Shown piece by piece: positions 25,251-33,762 of a stretch of 60,105 nucleotides of DNA. The position numbers and the translations under genes are program-made. A model generated the notes under the pieces. The model saw only the letters and a program-made list of their open reading frames with translations, was not told the DNA's origin and searched no databases. The DNA is from an uncultured Ruminococcus sp. (GTDB taxonomy: Bacteria; Bacillota; Clostridia; Oscillospirales; Ruminococcaceae). Position 1 is the first letter of the stretch; each line of letters begins with the position of its first letter. The DNA lies in NCBI GenBank assembly GCA_900545285.1, contig UQYK01000005.1, positions 1 to 60,105 of the forward strand. Reading direction: 5' to 3'.

Positions 25251-27086
25251 ATGTGTGGAATCACAGGAATCGTGCACATGGAACAGGATCTGCGGCAGCA
25301 GGAGCGCCTGCTCCGGCAGATGCAGCAGACACTGATCCGCAGAGGGCCGGATCAGGAGGGCGTTTTTCTGACACAGCAATGCGCCATGGCACATACGCGC
25401 CTGGCTGTCATGGATCCGCTGCACGGCAGGCAGCCCATGGAGACCACAGCAGGCGGCGAAACCTATACCATCGTGTACAACGGGGAATTATACAATACCG
25501 CAGAGATGCGCCGCCAGCTGGAACAGGAAAACGTCACCTTTCAGACCACGTGTGATACAGAAGTGATTTTACAGGCCTATGCCAACTGGGGGCCGGGCTG
25601 TGTGGAACAGTTCAACGGCATCTTCGCCTTTGCCGTGTGGGAGCACAGCGCCAAACGCCTTTTTCTGGCACGGGACCGCATTGGTGTAAAGCCGCTGTTC
25701 TACGCCAAAATTCCTGGCGGCCTGGTATTCGGCTCGGAAATCAAAGCGCTGCTCACACATCCGGAAGTGCCGCACGAAATTGATCAGACCGGTATTGCAG
25801 AGCTGCTGCTCATGGGGCCGGGGCGCACGCCCGGCTATGGCGTGTTCCGGACTGTGGCAGAAGTCAAACCGGCACACTGCGGCTATTGGATGCAGGGACA
25901 GCTGCATCTGCACCCTTATTGGGAACTGCATGCGGCTGCACATACCGAATCCTTTTCCCAAACCGCAGAGCATGTCCGGGAGCTGGTACAGGACACTGTT
26001 CGGCGGCAGCTGGTATCCGATGTGCCCATCGGAACCTTTCTCTCCGGCGGCCTGGACTCCAGCCTGCTTTCTTCCCTGGCCAATCAGGAAATGCAGCGCC
26101 AGGGAAAAGAACTGCACACCTTCTCCGTAGACTACCGGGACAATGACCAGTATTTTCAAAAGAGCCATTTTCAGCCCACCAGCGACCCGGCCTATATCCG
26201 CTGTATGGAGCGCTATCTGGGCTGCCGGCATCACTGGACGGTACTGGACACCCCTGCCCTTGCCAGGGCGCTGTTTGACGCAGTAGATGCCAGAGATCTG
26301 CCGGGAATGGTTGATGTTGACAGCTCCCTCCTGCTCTTCTGCCGGGAAATCCGGAAGGAAGTCACCGTGGCACTGTCCGGAGAATGTGCAGACGAACTGT
26401 TCGGCGGCTATCCCTGGTACCGGGATCCGGATGTCCGGCGTGTCAATGGTTTTCCATGGGCACAGAGCACCGCCTACCGCATGCAGTTCCTGCGGCCGGA
26501 ATATGCACAGCTGCTGGACGGTCAGGCATATGTCCAGGATGCCTATGAAAAAACGATCCGCGCCGCGGAAAAGCTGCCGGACGATTCCCCTTTGGAAGCA
26601 CGCATGCGGGAAATGATGAAGCTAAATCTGGATTGGTTTATGCAGACGCTCCTGGACCGCAAAGACCGCATGAGCATGTACAGTGCCCTGGAAGTCCGGG
26701 TTCCGTTCTGCGACTACCGCATTGCGGAATATCTCTACAATGTGCCCTGGGAATACAAGGACTGGGAAGGCCGCGAAAAAGGGCTGCTGCGCACCGCCAT
26801 GCAGGATTTTCTGCCGGCAGAGGTACTGTGGCGGAAAAAAAGTCCCTATCCCAAGACCCACAACCCCACCTATCTCCAGGCAGTTTCAGAGCTGCTGTCT
26901 GATGTGCTCCGGGATACGGAAAGCCCGGTGTTACAGCTGGTTCGCCGGGATATGCTGGAGCGTCTCCTGCAATCGGAGGAATCTGTGCAATGGTACGGCC
27001 AACTGATGACGCGTCCTCAGATCATGGCATACTTTGTGCAGATGAACTACTGGATGGAACATTATCAGGTAAAAATCCACATTTAA
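25251..27086 (+). CDS. asnB: Asparagine synthase (glutamine-hydrolysing)
   Basis: AsnB makes asparagine from aspartate, ATP and glutamine. Cys2 of MCGITGIVH is the glutaminase nucleophile exposed after Met removal. The GATase_6 domain runs to about residue 190. The synthetase half has FLSGGLDSSLLSSL, the PP-loop for ATP, and SGECADELFGGYPWY. The length of 611 residues is normal for the long bacterial type. A strong GCAGGAGG site precedes the start. Confidence 0.95.
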   Translation: MCGITGIVHMEQDLRQQERLLRQMQQTLIRRGPDQEGVFLTQQCAMAHTRLAVMDPLHGRQPMETTAGGETYTIVYNGELYNTAEMRRQLEQENVTFQTTCDTEVILQAYANWGPGCVEQFNGIFAFAVWEHSAKRLFLARDRIGVKPLFYAKIPGGLVFGSEIKALLTHPEVPHEIDQTGIAELLLMGPGRTPGYGVFRTVAEVKPAHCGYWMQGQLHLHPYWELHAAAHTESFSQTAEHVRELVQDTVRRQLVSDVPIGTFLSGGLDSSLLSSLANQEMQRQGKELHTFSVDYRDNDQYFQKSHFQPTSDPAYIRCMERYLGCRHHWTVLDTPALARALFDAVDARDLPGMVDVDSSLLLFCREIRKEVTVALSGECADELFGGYPWYRDPDVRRVNGFPWAQSTAYRMQFLRPEYAQLLDGQAYVQDAYEKTIRAAEKLPDDSPLEARMREMMKLNLDWFMQTLLDRKDRMSMYSALEVRVPFCDYRIAEYLYNVPWEYKDWEGREKGLLRTAMQDFLPAEVLWRKKSPYPKTHNPTYLQAVSELLSDVLRDTESPVLQLVRRDMLERLLQSEESVQWYGQLMTRPQIMAYFVQMNYWMEHYQVKIHI

Positions 27087-27101
27087 AAGACATATCTTTT
27101 C

Positions 27102-27143
27102 AAAAAAAGTTCTCACAGAACCAAATGCTGTGAGAACTTTTTT
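27102..27143. terminator. Bidirectional terminator between asnB and the NSS transporter
   Basis: AAAAAAAGTTCTCACAG (27102-27118) and CTGTGAGAACTTTTTT (27128-27143) form a long stem with A and T flanks. It serves both convergent genes. Confidence 0.92.
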
Positions 27144-27158
27144 GTTTGCAAAAATTGT

Positions 27159-28646
27159 TTACGCCAGAGTATGCGTCTTTTTCCGGGAAAATGCCGTCCA
27201 CAGGATCAGTCCCAGGAACAAAATTCCCAGTGCCATCCAGATACAGCAGGGCAGCACACCCATGGGTGCGAACATATCATAATAGCCCTTCAGATAAATC
27301 AGGCAAATGAAAATCGGCACTGCATAGGTCATATAGCCGCGAATCCAGTTCGGGAGCTGCATGCCGGTTCCGGTATTGACTTCCTTTCGGAACGCATCCC
27401 AGCCCCAACCATTTTTCCGCGCACAGAACAGCACGTAGGTCAGGGAGCCAAGCGGCAGAATATTTGAGGAAACCAGGAAGTCCTCAAAATCCATAATGGT
27501 GCTGCCGCTGCCGAACGGCTGGATTCCGGAGAGCAGATTGAAACCGAATATTGCCGGAAGCGCCAGCACAAAAATCAGAATCAAATTGACCAGCAGGGAT
27601 TTTTTCCGACTCCAGCTGCCCAGTTCTACAGTCATTGTGATAATATTTTCAAACACGGCAATTACTGTGGAAAGTGCAGCAAAGGACATGAACACGAAAA
27701 AGCAGGTGCCCCAGATCCGGCCGCCTACCATATGATGAAACACATTCGGGAGCGTGATAAACAGCAGCTGCGGGCCGGAATCCGGTTCAATTCCATAGGC
27801 AAAGCAGGCAGGAATGATAATCAGGCCAGCGACAACTGCAACCATGGTATCCAGCACAATGACATTGACGGATTCTCCCAGAATTCGCCGATCCTTTTTC
27901 AGATAGCTGCCGAAAATCTCCATAGCACCGATTCCGATGCTCAGAGTAAAGAAAGCCTGTGTCATTGCAGCAAACAGTACCGAACCGAATCCGATTTCCG
28001 CAATACGGCGAAAGTCCGGAACCAGATAGAATTTCAGTCCAGCAGAAGCCCCCTTCAGCCGAATGGAATTGACAGCCAGCACTACCATCAAGCCCATTAA
28101 CAGGAGCATCATTACCTTTGTAATTTTTTCAATGCCGTTTTGCAGTCCCAGTGCACACACGCCGATACAGAGCAGCGTTACAATTGCCGCAAACAGCACC
28201 ATAATGCCGGGAGAGCCGAGCATCTGGGAAAAGGCCGCTGCGGTTGTCTCCGTACTGGAAGCATCCAGTGCACCAGTGATATAGCGGAACGCGTAGTACA
28301 GCATCCAGCCGGTTACCATGGTGTAGAACATCATGAGCAAATAGTTTCCGGCAATTCCCATATATTTTGTCAGGTGATAGCGGCTGCCCGGCTGTTCCAG
28401 CCGGTTGAGCGCCTGGGAGATGCTCCGGTTGCTGCCCCGTCCGATGGCAAATTCGCACGTGAGGATGGGAAGTCCCAGCAGCACTAGGCAAAACAGATAC
28501 AGCAGCAAAAATGCACCGCCGCCGTTTTGTCCGCAGATATAGGGGAATTTCCACACATTCCCCAGACCAATAGCACATCCGGCCGAAACCAGAATAAAGC
28601 CCAGCCGCGACTGAAAGGTCGCCCTGTTTTTCATTGTTTTTTCCAT
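27159..28646 (-). CDS. Sodium-dependent neurotransmitter-symporter-family (NSS/SNF) transporter (495 aa)
   Basis: Bacterial NSS proteins couple Na+ entry to uptake of amino acids, such as Leu, Trp or Tyr. The N-terminus has SAGCAIGLGNVWKFPYICGQNGGGAF, the TM1 signature carrying sodium and substrate ligands in an unwound helix. About twelve helices can be traced. Conserved unwound TM6 features lie around FAAMTQAFFTLSIGIG. The start has AAGGAGAA 7 bases upstream. A consensus promoter is present. Confidence 0.92.
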   Translation of the reverse strand: MEKTMKNRATFQSRLGFILVSAGCAIGLGNVWKFPYICGQNGGGAFLLLYLFCLVLLGLPILTCEFAIGRGSNRSISQALNRLEQPGSRYHLTKYMGIAGNYLLMMFYTMVTGWMLYYAFRYITGALDASSTETTAAAFSQMLGSPGIMVLFAAIVTLLCIGVCALGLQNGIEKITKVMMLLLMGLMVVLAVNSIRLKGASAGLKFYLVPDFRRIAEIGFGSVLFAAMTQAFFTLSIGIGAMEIFGSYLKKDRRILGESVNVIVLDTMVAVVAGLIIIPACFAYGIEPDSGPQLLFITLPNVFHHMVGGRIWGTCFFVFMSFAALSTVIAVFENIITMTVELGSWSRKKSLLVNLILIFVLALPAIFGFNLLSGIQPFGSGSTIMDFEDFLVSSNILPLGSLTYVLFCARKNGWGWDAFRKEVNTGTGMQLPNWIRGYMTYAVPIFICLIYLKGYYDMFAPMGVLPCCIWMALGILFLGLILWTAFSRKKTHTLA

Positions 28647-28766
28647 TCGTTCTTCTCCTTATGTCATAAATGAAGCGCCCGTTCATACAGAAGCTGTGTT
28701 CCTTTTCTCCGGCACAGCCTTCTGCAAAGGCAGAAACGCACGATGTATAATAAAGTGCATAATAGT

Positions 28767-28795
28767 ATTATACCGGATGCTTTCTCTTTTGTCAA
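28767..28795 (-). promoter_or_regulatory. Promoter of the NSS transporter
   Basis: On the minus strand, TTGACA (28795-28790), a 17-base spacer and TATAAT (28772-28767), about 120 bases upstream of the ATG. Confidence 0.85.
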
Positions 28796-28874
28796 TTCTA
28801 TACAGCATTTTTCTTCACAAAATTTGAGAGGATGTACTTCCAGCTCAACTTTTCGAACTCTATTGCGCACAAAA

Positions 28875-28903
28875 TTGACATTCTGTCTAAAACATGCTAC
28901 AAT
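28875..28903 (+). promoter_or_regulatory. Promoter of the LPG-synthase-like gene
   Basis: TTGACA (28875-28880), a 17-base spacer and TACAAT (28898-28903), 48 bases before the ATG at 28952. It is divergent from the NSS promoter, with about 80 bases between the two -35 boxes. Confidence 0.85.
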
Positions 28904-28951
28904 AAAAAGCACACGAAAAACGGCTTGTACACCAAAGCGGGAAGGAACACT

Positions 28952-29896
28952 ATGAAATTCTTGAAAAAATATTATAAAGTAATCGGCAGTATCATCACCG
29001 TATTGGCGCTGGTATTTGTGGTGAAGAAACTGGTCACAATGGATGTGGACTGGTCCCGGTTTGCAGACGGAAAAACTCTGGCGGTGATTGTCGGCTGTAC
29101 ACTGGTACAGACCGCCATGGTCTTATTTATGACGCTACCCTGGCTCCGGTATATCCGGATTTTGTCCGGCATCCAGATTCCCACGAAAAGCGCCCTTCCG
29201 GTCTACACCCGTTCCAATCTGATGAAGTATGTGCCGGGCAATGTATTCCAATATGTGGGACGCAACCAGCTGGCCGCAGATCTCCATATCAGCCATGTAG
29301 ACGTAGCCTGTGCTACGCTGCTGGACATTGTCAGTTCCATGGTTACGCCGCTCCTGCTGATTCTGATTCTCATGGGAAAGGACATGCTCCTGCTGTTCCA
29401 GAAATACAGCCGGAACTTTCTCATCATCCTGATTGCCGGCATTCTGGTGCTGCTCCTGCTCATTCTGCTGCTGCGCTGGAAGTTCCAGGAACCGCTGAAA
29501 CGGTATTTTGAAAAATACCGGAAACTGCTGAACCGAAAAAATATCCCCCGGATTCTGGTGGTTTTTCTGCTGTATCTGTCCCAGTACATCATTTCCACTG
29601 CCATGTACGGCACAGCCGCCTATCTGCTCTTTGACGTTCCGGCGGCACAGATGGGACTGTTTCTGGGAACATATCTGTTCTCCTGGATTATCGGCTTTAT
29701 CACACCCGGCGCACCCGGCGGAATCGGCATCCGGGAAGCGGTGATGGTACTGATGTGCGGCAGCTTTATGAGTACCGAGACCATTATGCTCTATGCCGTC
29801 ACCATGCGGATTATCTCTACACTGGGAGACATTGTGGCATTTCTGGTCGGCCTCATCTGTGAGCAGATCTGGAAGCGAAAAGCCACAGTTCAATAA
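28952..29896 (+). CDS. Lysylphosphatidylglycerol-synthase TM-region (UPF0104/YbhN) protein (314 aa)
   Basis: The protein has about eight transmembrane helices and matches the flippase part of MprF: LWR-like segment TLPWLRYIRILSG, YTRSNLMKYVPGNVFQYVGR (the family's SxxgryiPGkvwq region) and FITPGAPGGIGIREAVMVL. There is no aminoacyltransferase domain, so it is the stand-alone flippase-like type, presumably moving a lipid or glycolipid across the membrane. The start has GGAAGGAA 6 bases upstream, and the longer upstream frame is rejected because it contains the promoter. Confidence 0.88.
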   Translation: MKFLKKYYKVIGSIITVLALVFVVKKLVTMDVDWSRFADGKTLAVIVGCTLVQTAMVLFMTLPWLRYIRILSGIQIPTKSALPVYTRSNLMKYVPGNVFQYVGRNQLAADLHISHVDVACATLLDIVSSMVTPLLLILILMGKDMLLLFQKYSRNFLIILIAGILVLLLLILLLRWKFQEPLKRYFEKYRKLLNRKNIPRILVVFLLYLSQYIISTAMYGTAAYLLFDVPAAQMGLFLGTYLFSWIIGFITPGAPGGIGIREAVMVLMCGSFMSTETIMLYAVTMRIISTLGDIVAFLVGLICEQIWKRKATVQ

Positions 29897-29905
29897 GCAT
29901 CCCTC

Positions 29906-31264
29906 TCATAGCCTGTTTTTACGGAAAATGCATTTTCGGTTTTCCGCAGAGACAGGCTCTTTTTTTCGGATGCAATCCTTCTGAAGCAGCAGGATTCCCA
30001 GCAGATTGGGAACCGCCATCAGTCCGTTGGCAATATCCGAAATTGTCCAGACTGCCTGGAGCGAAAGCACAGTTCCCACGCCGGCAGCAAGACAAAAGCA
30101 AACCCGATAGACCGACAGACGCTTTCTGCCGCACAGGTAGGCAACTGCCTGTTCCCCACAGCAGCACCAGCCAATCAGGGTACAAAATGCAAACAGCGCC
30201 GTTATCACTGCCATTACAACCGGAGATGCGCCGCCGAACACCGTGCGAAAGGTCTCTGCAATTACCATGCCCGGATTCTCTCCGGATATGCGGTCTGCAC
30301 CGCTGGTCAGTACGGCAAACGCCGTCAGCGTGCAGCAAACCAGTGTATCCAGCGCCACTTCGGTCATGCTCCACAGCCCCTGCAATTCCGGGTCACGGGA
30401 ATCCCCTCCGGCATGCACCAGAGCACTGCTCCCAAGCCCTGCTTCATTGGAAAATACCCCGTGCCGCAGTCCGGTGCCCAGCGCCAGCTGCAATGCCGTA
30501 CCAGAAATGCCGCCGCATGCAGCACGCACGCCAAAAGCCCCCTGAAAAATACGGCAGCAGACCGCAGGCAATGCGTGGCGGTTCTGCAAAATCACTGCGG
30601 CAGCGGACAGCATATAGACTGCGGCCAGCAACGGCATCAGCCATTGAATCACACCGCCCACACCCCGTGCACCGCGGAGCAGAATACCGCCCAGCAGCAC
30701 CGTCACCAGAATGCCGGTAATCACCGGCGGCACGGCACATGCGTCCTGCATCAGATGCGCCATAGTGCTGCTCTGGGTCATATTGCCCATGCCAAATGAC
30801 GCACAGATGCAGAAAATGCTGTACAGCACTGCCAGCGCCGGACAGCCCAGGCCATTGTGCAGATAGGCCATCGGGCCGCCGATTGGTGTGCCGTCCACAC
30901 GGGTTCCGGCATAGCGCATGCCCAGTACATTTTCACAGTAGGTGAGCATCATGCCGAGAAAGGCAGACACCCACATCCAGAAGATCGCGCCAGGGCCGCC
31001 AATCCACAAGGCTGCCGCCACACCTACGATATTTCCCGTTCCCATTGCCGCAGCCAGCGCCGCCGAAAAGGTCTGGAACTGTGTCAGCGTCTGCTTTCCG
31101 ACAGAGGATTTGTGCTTCCGGAGGCTGCCGAATGTACGGGATAAAATCCGATGCCATCCCCAGAGCTGAAAAAACCGATTCCGCACACTGAGCCAGAACC
31201 CGGTGCCCAGCAGCAGCGCCAACAGTCCCGGTCCCCATATCCATTCTGCAATTTTGTCCAGCAT
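29906..31264 (-). CDS. Sodium:alanine symporter family (AGCS) transporter (452 aa)
   Basis: AGCS carriers import alanine or glycine with Na+. The segment AAAMGTGNIVGVAAALWIGGPGAIFWMW matches the family signature, and SNEAGLGSSALVHA is the second conserved motif. About ten helices are visible. The start MLDKIAEWIWGPGLL has GGGAGGA 7 bases upstream. About 180 further codons of open frame upstream are not coding. The last codons double as the terminator of the convergent gene, and the C-terminus is Lys/Arg rich. Confidence 0.92.
   Translation of the reverse strand: MLDKIAEWIWGPGLLALLLGTGFWLSVRNRFFQLWGWHRILSRTFGSLRKHKSSVGKQTLTQFQTFSAALAAAMGTGNIVGVAAALWIGGPGAIFWMWVSAFLGMMLTYCENVLGMRYAGTRVDGTPIGGPMAYLHNGLGCPALAVLYSIFCICASFGMGNMTQSSTMAHLMQDACAVPPVITGILVTVLLGGILLRGARGVGGVIQWLMPLLAAVYMLSAAAVILQNRHALPAVCCRIFQGAFGVRAACGGISGTALQLALGTGLRHGVFSNEAGLGSSALVHAGGDSRDPELQGLWSMTEVALDTLVCCTLTAFAVLTSGADRISGENPGMVIAETFRTVFGGASPVVMAVITALFAFCTLIGWCCCGEQAVAYLCGRKRLSVYRVCFCLAAGVGTVLSLQAVWTISDIANGLMAVPNLLGILLLQKDCIRKKEPVSAENRKCIFRKNRL
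29910..29967. terminator. Terminator overlapping the 3' end of the AGCS gene
   Basis: AGCCTGT (29910-29916) pairs with ACAGGCT (29952-29958), with an inner GGAAAA/TTTTCC pairing, then CTTTTTTT on the plus strand. It ends the LPG-like transcript but lies inside the last codons of the convergent symporter gene, so the two 3' ends overlap. Confidence 0.8.
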
Positions 31265-31319
31265 CCGGTATCCTCCCATGTCTATCTGAAAAATTCGCAG
31301 CGGAAACATTCTCGGACAC

Positions 31320-31348
31320 TTGACGCGGCCCATTTCCGGCGGTATAAT
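31320..31348 (+). promoter_or_regulatory. Promoter of the YdbS/YdbT-like pair
   Basis: TTGACG (31320-31325), a 17-base spacer and TATAAT (31343-31348), giving a leader of about 105 bases before the ATG at 31463. Confidence 0.8.
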
Positions 31349-31462
31349 AGAGGTATATTCTCTCACAAAATACGTACAAATAAAAAGACACCATCTCTTC
31401 CTGCACGCACAGAATATCTTATGCATGCATGGAATTTCATTATACCTGACTGGAGGAACTGC

Positions 31463-31948
31463 ATGAAACAATATGCCGCTGACCGCCATGCGCAATATAT
31501 CCTGCAAATCGCAATTCCCATAGCCAGCATTCTTCTGATTATTATGATCTGGTACTTTTTGGCTATCCTGCCGAACTGGATGCTCTGGTCGCTGACCTGT
31601 CTCATTCTGGCGGCGGTGATTATCACCTCTGTTTTCCTGCTGCCCATGTGGTTTGGCTCTGTCTCCTACATTATTTCTGACACGCATATCACCAAGCGCT
31701 GCGGTATTTTCTTTATCCAAGAACAAACCATGCGTCTCCAGGCATTGCAGTACAGCACAATTATCCGCACGCCTGTCTCCGAGAAAACCGGCATGAACTT
31801 TATTCCGCTCCACGCTTACGGCGGCATGATTCTCCTGGCCTTTCTGAAACCGAAAGATGCCCAGGAAATACAGAACTTTTTACAGCACAGGGTGTATCAT
31901 ACCCATTCGAAGCATTCGGAGCACCCGGAGCATCCGCCTGCATCCTGA
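31463..31948 (+). CDS. YdbS-like PH-domain membrane protein (161 aa)
   Basis: Two adjacent transmembrane helices (residues about 15-65) are followed by a bacterial PH domain (bPH_2), recognisable from YIISDTHITKRCGIFFIQEQTMRLQALQYSTI. The C-terminus is His/Pro/Glu rich. In Bacillus the YdbS-YdbT pair confers resistance to some secreted antimicrobial compounds, and the mechanism is unclear. The start MKQYAADRHAQ has a TGGAGGA site 6 bases upstream. It is followed 14 bases later by the larger YdbT-like gene. Confidence 0.8.
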   Translation: MKQYAADRHAQYILQIAIPIASILLIIMIWYFLAILPNWMLWSLTCLILAAVIITSVFLLPMWFGSVSYIISDTHITKRCGIFFIQEQTMRLQALQYSTIIRTPVSEKTGMNFIPLHAYGGMILLAFLKPKDAQEIQNFLQHRVYHTHSKHSEHPEHPPAS

Positions 31949-31962
31949 AAGAAGGAGGTTCT

Positions 31963-33471
31963 ATGCGCTTTTCAAGCTCCGCATTTCAAACTGATTCCGG
32001 ATATCACGAGCATCCGATTAAAATTCTGCGGTACAGCGCCAAGAACCTTTGGCTGCTGATATTTCCGCTGCTGCGCAGTCTGCGCTTCTATCCGTTTTCA
32101 TTTCAAAATTTCATAGACTGGGGCGCTGGTGCCTGGTTTGACCTGCTGGTTGCATTTCTGATTCTCTGCTTTGGTACGTTGCGCTGGTACTGCTGCCGCT
32201 TTCAGCTGGACGCAGTCTCTATCCGTTCCAGCAGCGGCATTCTTCTGAAGCAGGCGACGGAGATTCCCTTTTCCCGGATTACAGCAACGGTGGAAGAGCA
32301 TCCGCTCTACCTGCGGCCGCTCCGTGCGGTACGGCTCCAGATCAGCACAGCTTCCGGCTCAATCCCGGAGGCCAATATGAAGCTGATTCTTCACCAGCGG
32401 GATCTGCATCAGATCCGCCGACACGTTCCGGTACTGCGCAACAATTCTGCACAGGCGAATGCACACCCTACCCCAGCCTGGCGCGTAATGATCTTCTCTG
32501 CTTTATTTTCCAGCAGCTTTTCTGGTGCCATTTATATTGCTGCCCTTTTTGTACAGGGCGGTCGCATCACCGCCGATCTGCTGGAAGAATTCCGCGCCCG
32601 ACAGCTGCTGGAAGATGCCACAGACCGGGCTTCCTCTGTGTTTCAGGGTGTCCCCCGGCTGGCGATTACCATTGGTATCCTGATCCTTTCCCTGTGGCTG
32701 ATTTCCTTCGGGCGAAATCTGCTGCGCTACGGTCGATTCCGCATTCGGTTCAGCGATGATTTTATTTCCGTACACATGGGCATTTTAAACCGCCGCCGGT
32801 TTCATCTCCGGGATTCCGCAGTTGTTTTCCCGGATTTGCGGCAAAATCTGGTGATGAAAATTTTCGGCATGGTTTCTCTCCATATCCTCTGTCCCGGCTA
32901 CGGCAGCCGCCGGGACACACTTCCGGTGCTGATTCCTCTGGTTCGGCAGAAAACCTCCTGGGAACTGCTGGGAAAGCTCCACGCGCCGCAGCGGCTGGAG
33001 CATCCGCATCTGAAGGCAAAGTCCCAGCCAATCTTTTTCTGGTCCTTTGTCTGGCCGCCGGTCATCGGAATCGGCGCAGTAATTGCCGTCCGCCTGCTTA
33101 CTCTATGGCTGTTCCCCCACCTGGCGCAGATGATTCACTTTTTTGCGCTGATGCTGATAATTCCCCTGCTCTGGTTTCTGGTAATCCGGATTGTCACACT
33201 CTTTACCCAGTCGGTTTCCATGGACGACTGCAATGTGCAGTTCCAGTTCAGCCGCGGCTCCACCTTTCACACCATTACCGTTCCGCGGGATCATATTGTC
33301 CGCGCCGATCTGATGCAGACACCCATCCAAAAGCAGTACGGTGTCTGCCATCTCTATCTGATCTGCAACGGGCCGAAGCAGCAGCGCTTTAAGCTGACAG
33401 CACTGCCGGAACAGGCAGCACGCACCATAATTGCCGCCCTGAGCGCAGATTCTCACGAAAGCGCACTTTGA
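31963..33471 (+). CDS. YdbT-like membrane protein with repeated PH domains (502 aa)
   Basis: The layout of paired transmembrane helices, each followed by a bPH_2 domain, repeats three times. PH-like segments include FQLDAVSIRSSSGILLKQATEI, RIRFSDDFISVHMGILNRRRF and the last near FHTITVPRDHIVRADLMQTP, where the QTPIQKQYGVCHL stretch matches the typical QspfqrrfGLaxl ending. With the gene upstream it forms the usual YdbS-YdbT pair. It has a strong AAGGAGG site. Confidence 0.85.
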   Translation: MRFSSSAFQTDSGYHEHPIKILRYSAKNLWLLIFPLLRSLRFYPFSFQNFIDWGAGAWFDLLVAFLILCFGTLRWYCCRFQLDAVSIRSSSGILLKQATEIPFSRITATVEEHPLYLRPLRAVRLQISTASGSIPEANMKLILHQRDLHQIRRHVPVLRNNSAQANAHPTPAWRVMIFSALFSSSFSGAIYIAALFVQGGRITADLLEEFRARQLLEDATDRASSVFQGVPRLAITIGILILSLWLISFGRNLLRYGRFRIRFSDDFISVHMGILNRRRFHLRDSAVVFPDLRQNLVMKIFGMVSLHILCPGYGSRRDTLPVLIPLVRQKTSWELLGKLHAPQRLEHPHLKAKSQPIFFWSFVWPPVIGIGAVIAVRLLTLWLFPHLAQMIHFFALMLIIPLLWFLVIRIVTLFTQSVSMDDCNVQFQFSRGSTFHTITVPRDHIVRADLMQTPIQKQYGVCHLYLICNGPKQQRFKLTALPEQAARTIIAALSADSHESAL

Positions 33472-33505
33472 TGTACTTTTTCGCACAGAAATCAATTTTC
33501 ATGAT

Positions 33506-33575
33506 AGCCTTCCCCGGAAGGGTGCCTCCCCACGGGATGGGAAGGTATCCCAAAGGGACAGAGAGGAGCCTCACT
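33506..33575. repeat. Intergenic GC-rich repeat-like element upstream of metG
   Basis: The stretch CCTTCCCCGGAAGGG, followed by CCACGGGATGGGAAGG and a GGGACAGAGAGGAGCC tail, is GC rich and self-complementary within an A/T-rich spacer. It resembles the family of CCTTCCC/GGGAAGG elements near pilA. No coding function is visible. Confidence 0.45.
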
Positions 33576-33654
33576 TGTCGAACTTCATGATTTTACGCAA
33601 TTGAAATCAGTATATTTTTGAAAATTGATTTCCGTGACTTTTTCGAAAAAGGCA

Positions 33655-33683
33655 TGGACAGCAGGAAAAATTTATGCTATAAT
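33655..33683 (+). promoter_or_regulatory. Promoter of metG (extended -10)
   Basis: TGGACA (33655-33660), a 17-base spacer and TATAAT (33678-33683), with a TGC just before it giving an extended -10. The ATG is 80 bases downstream. The short leader has no T-box or S-box features. Confidence 0.8.
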
Positions 33684-33762
33684 AAGAGATAAGAACCATT
33701 TTTATGGGTTATCTGAAAGCATTCACACAGGAATGCCTTCGAAATACAAAGGAGGACCTTGT

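Noticed and set aside
33472..33762. T-box or SAM riboswitch before metG
   Set aside because: After the promoter only about 75 bases remain before the ATG, with no T-box bulge sequence and no terminator hairpin.
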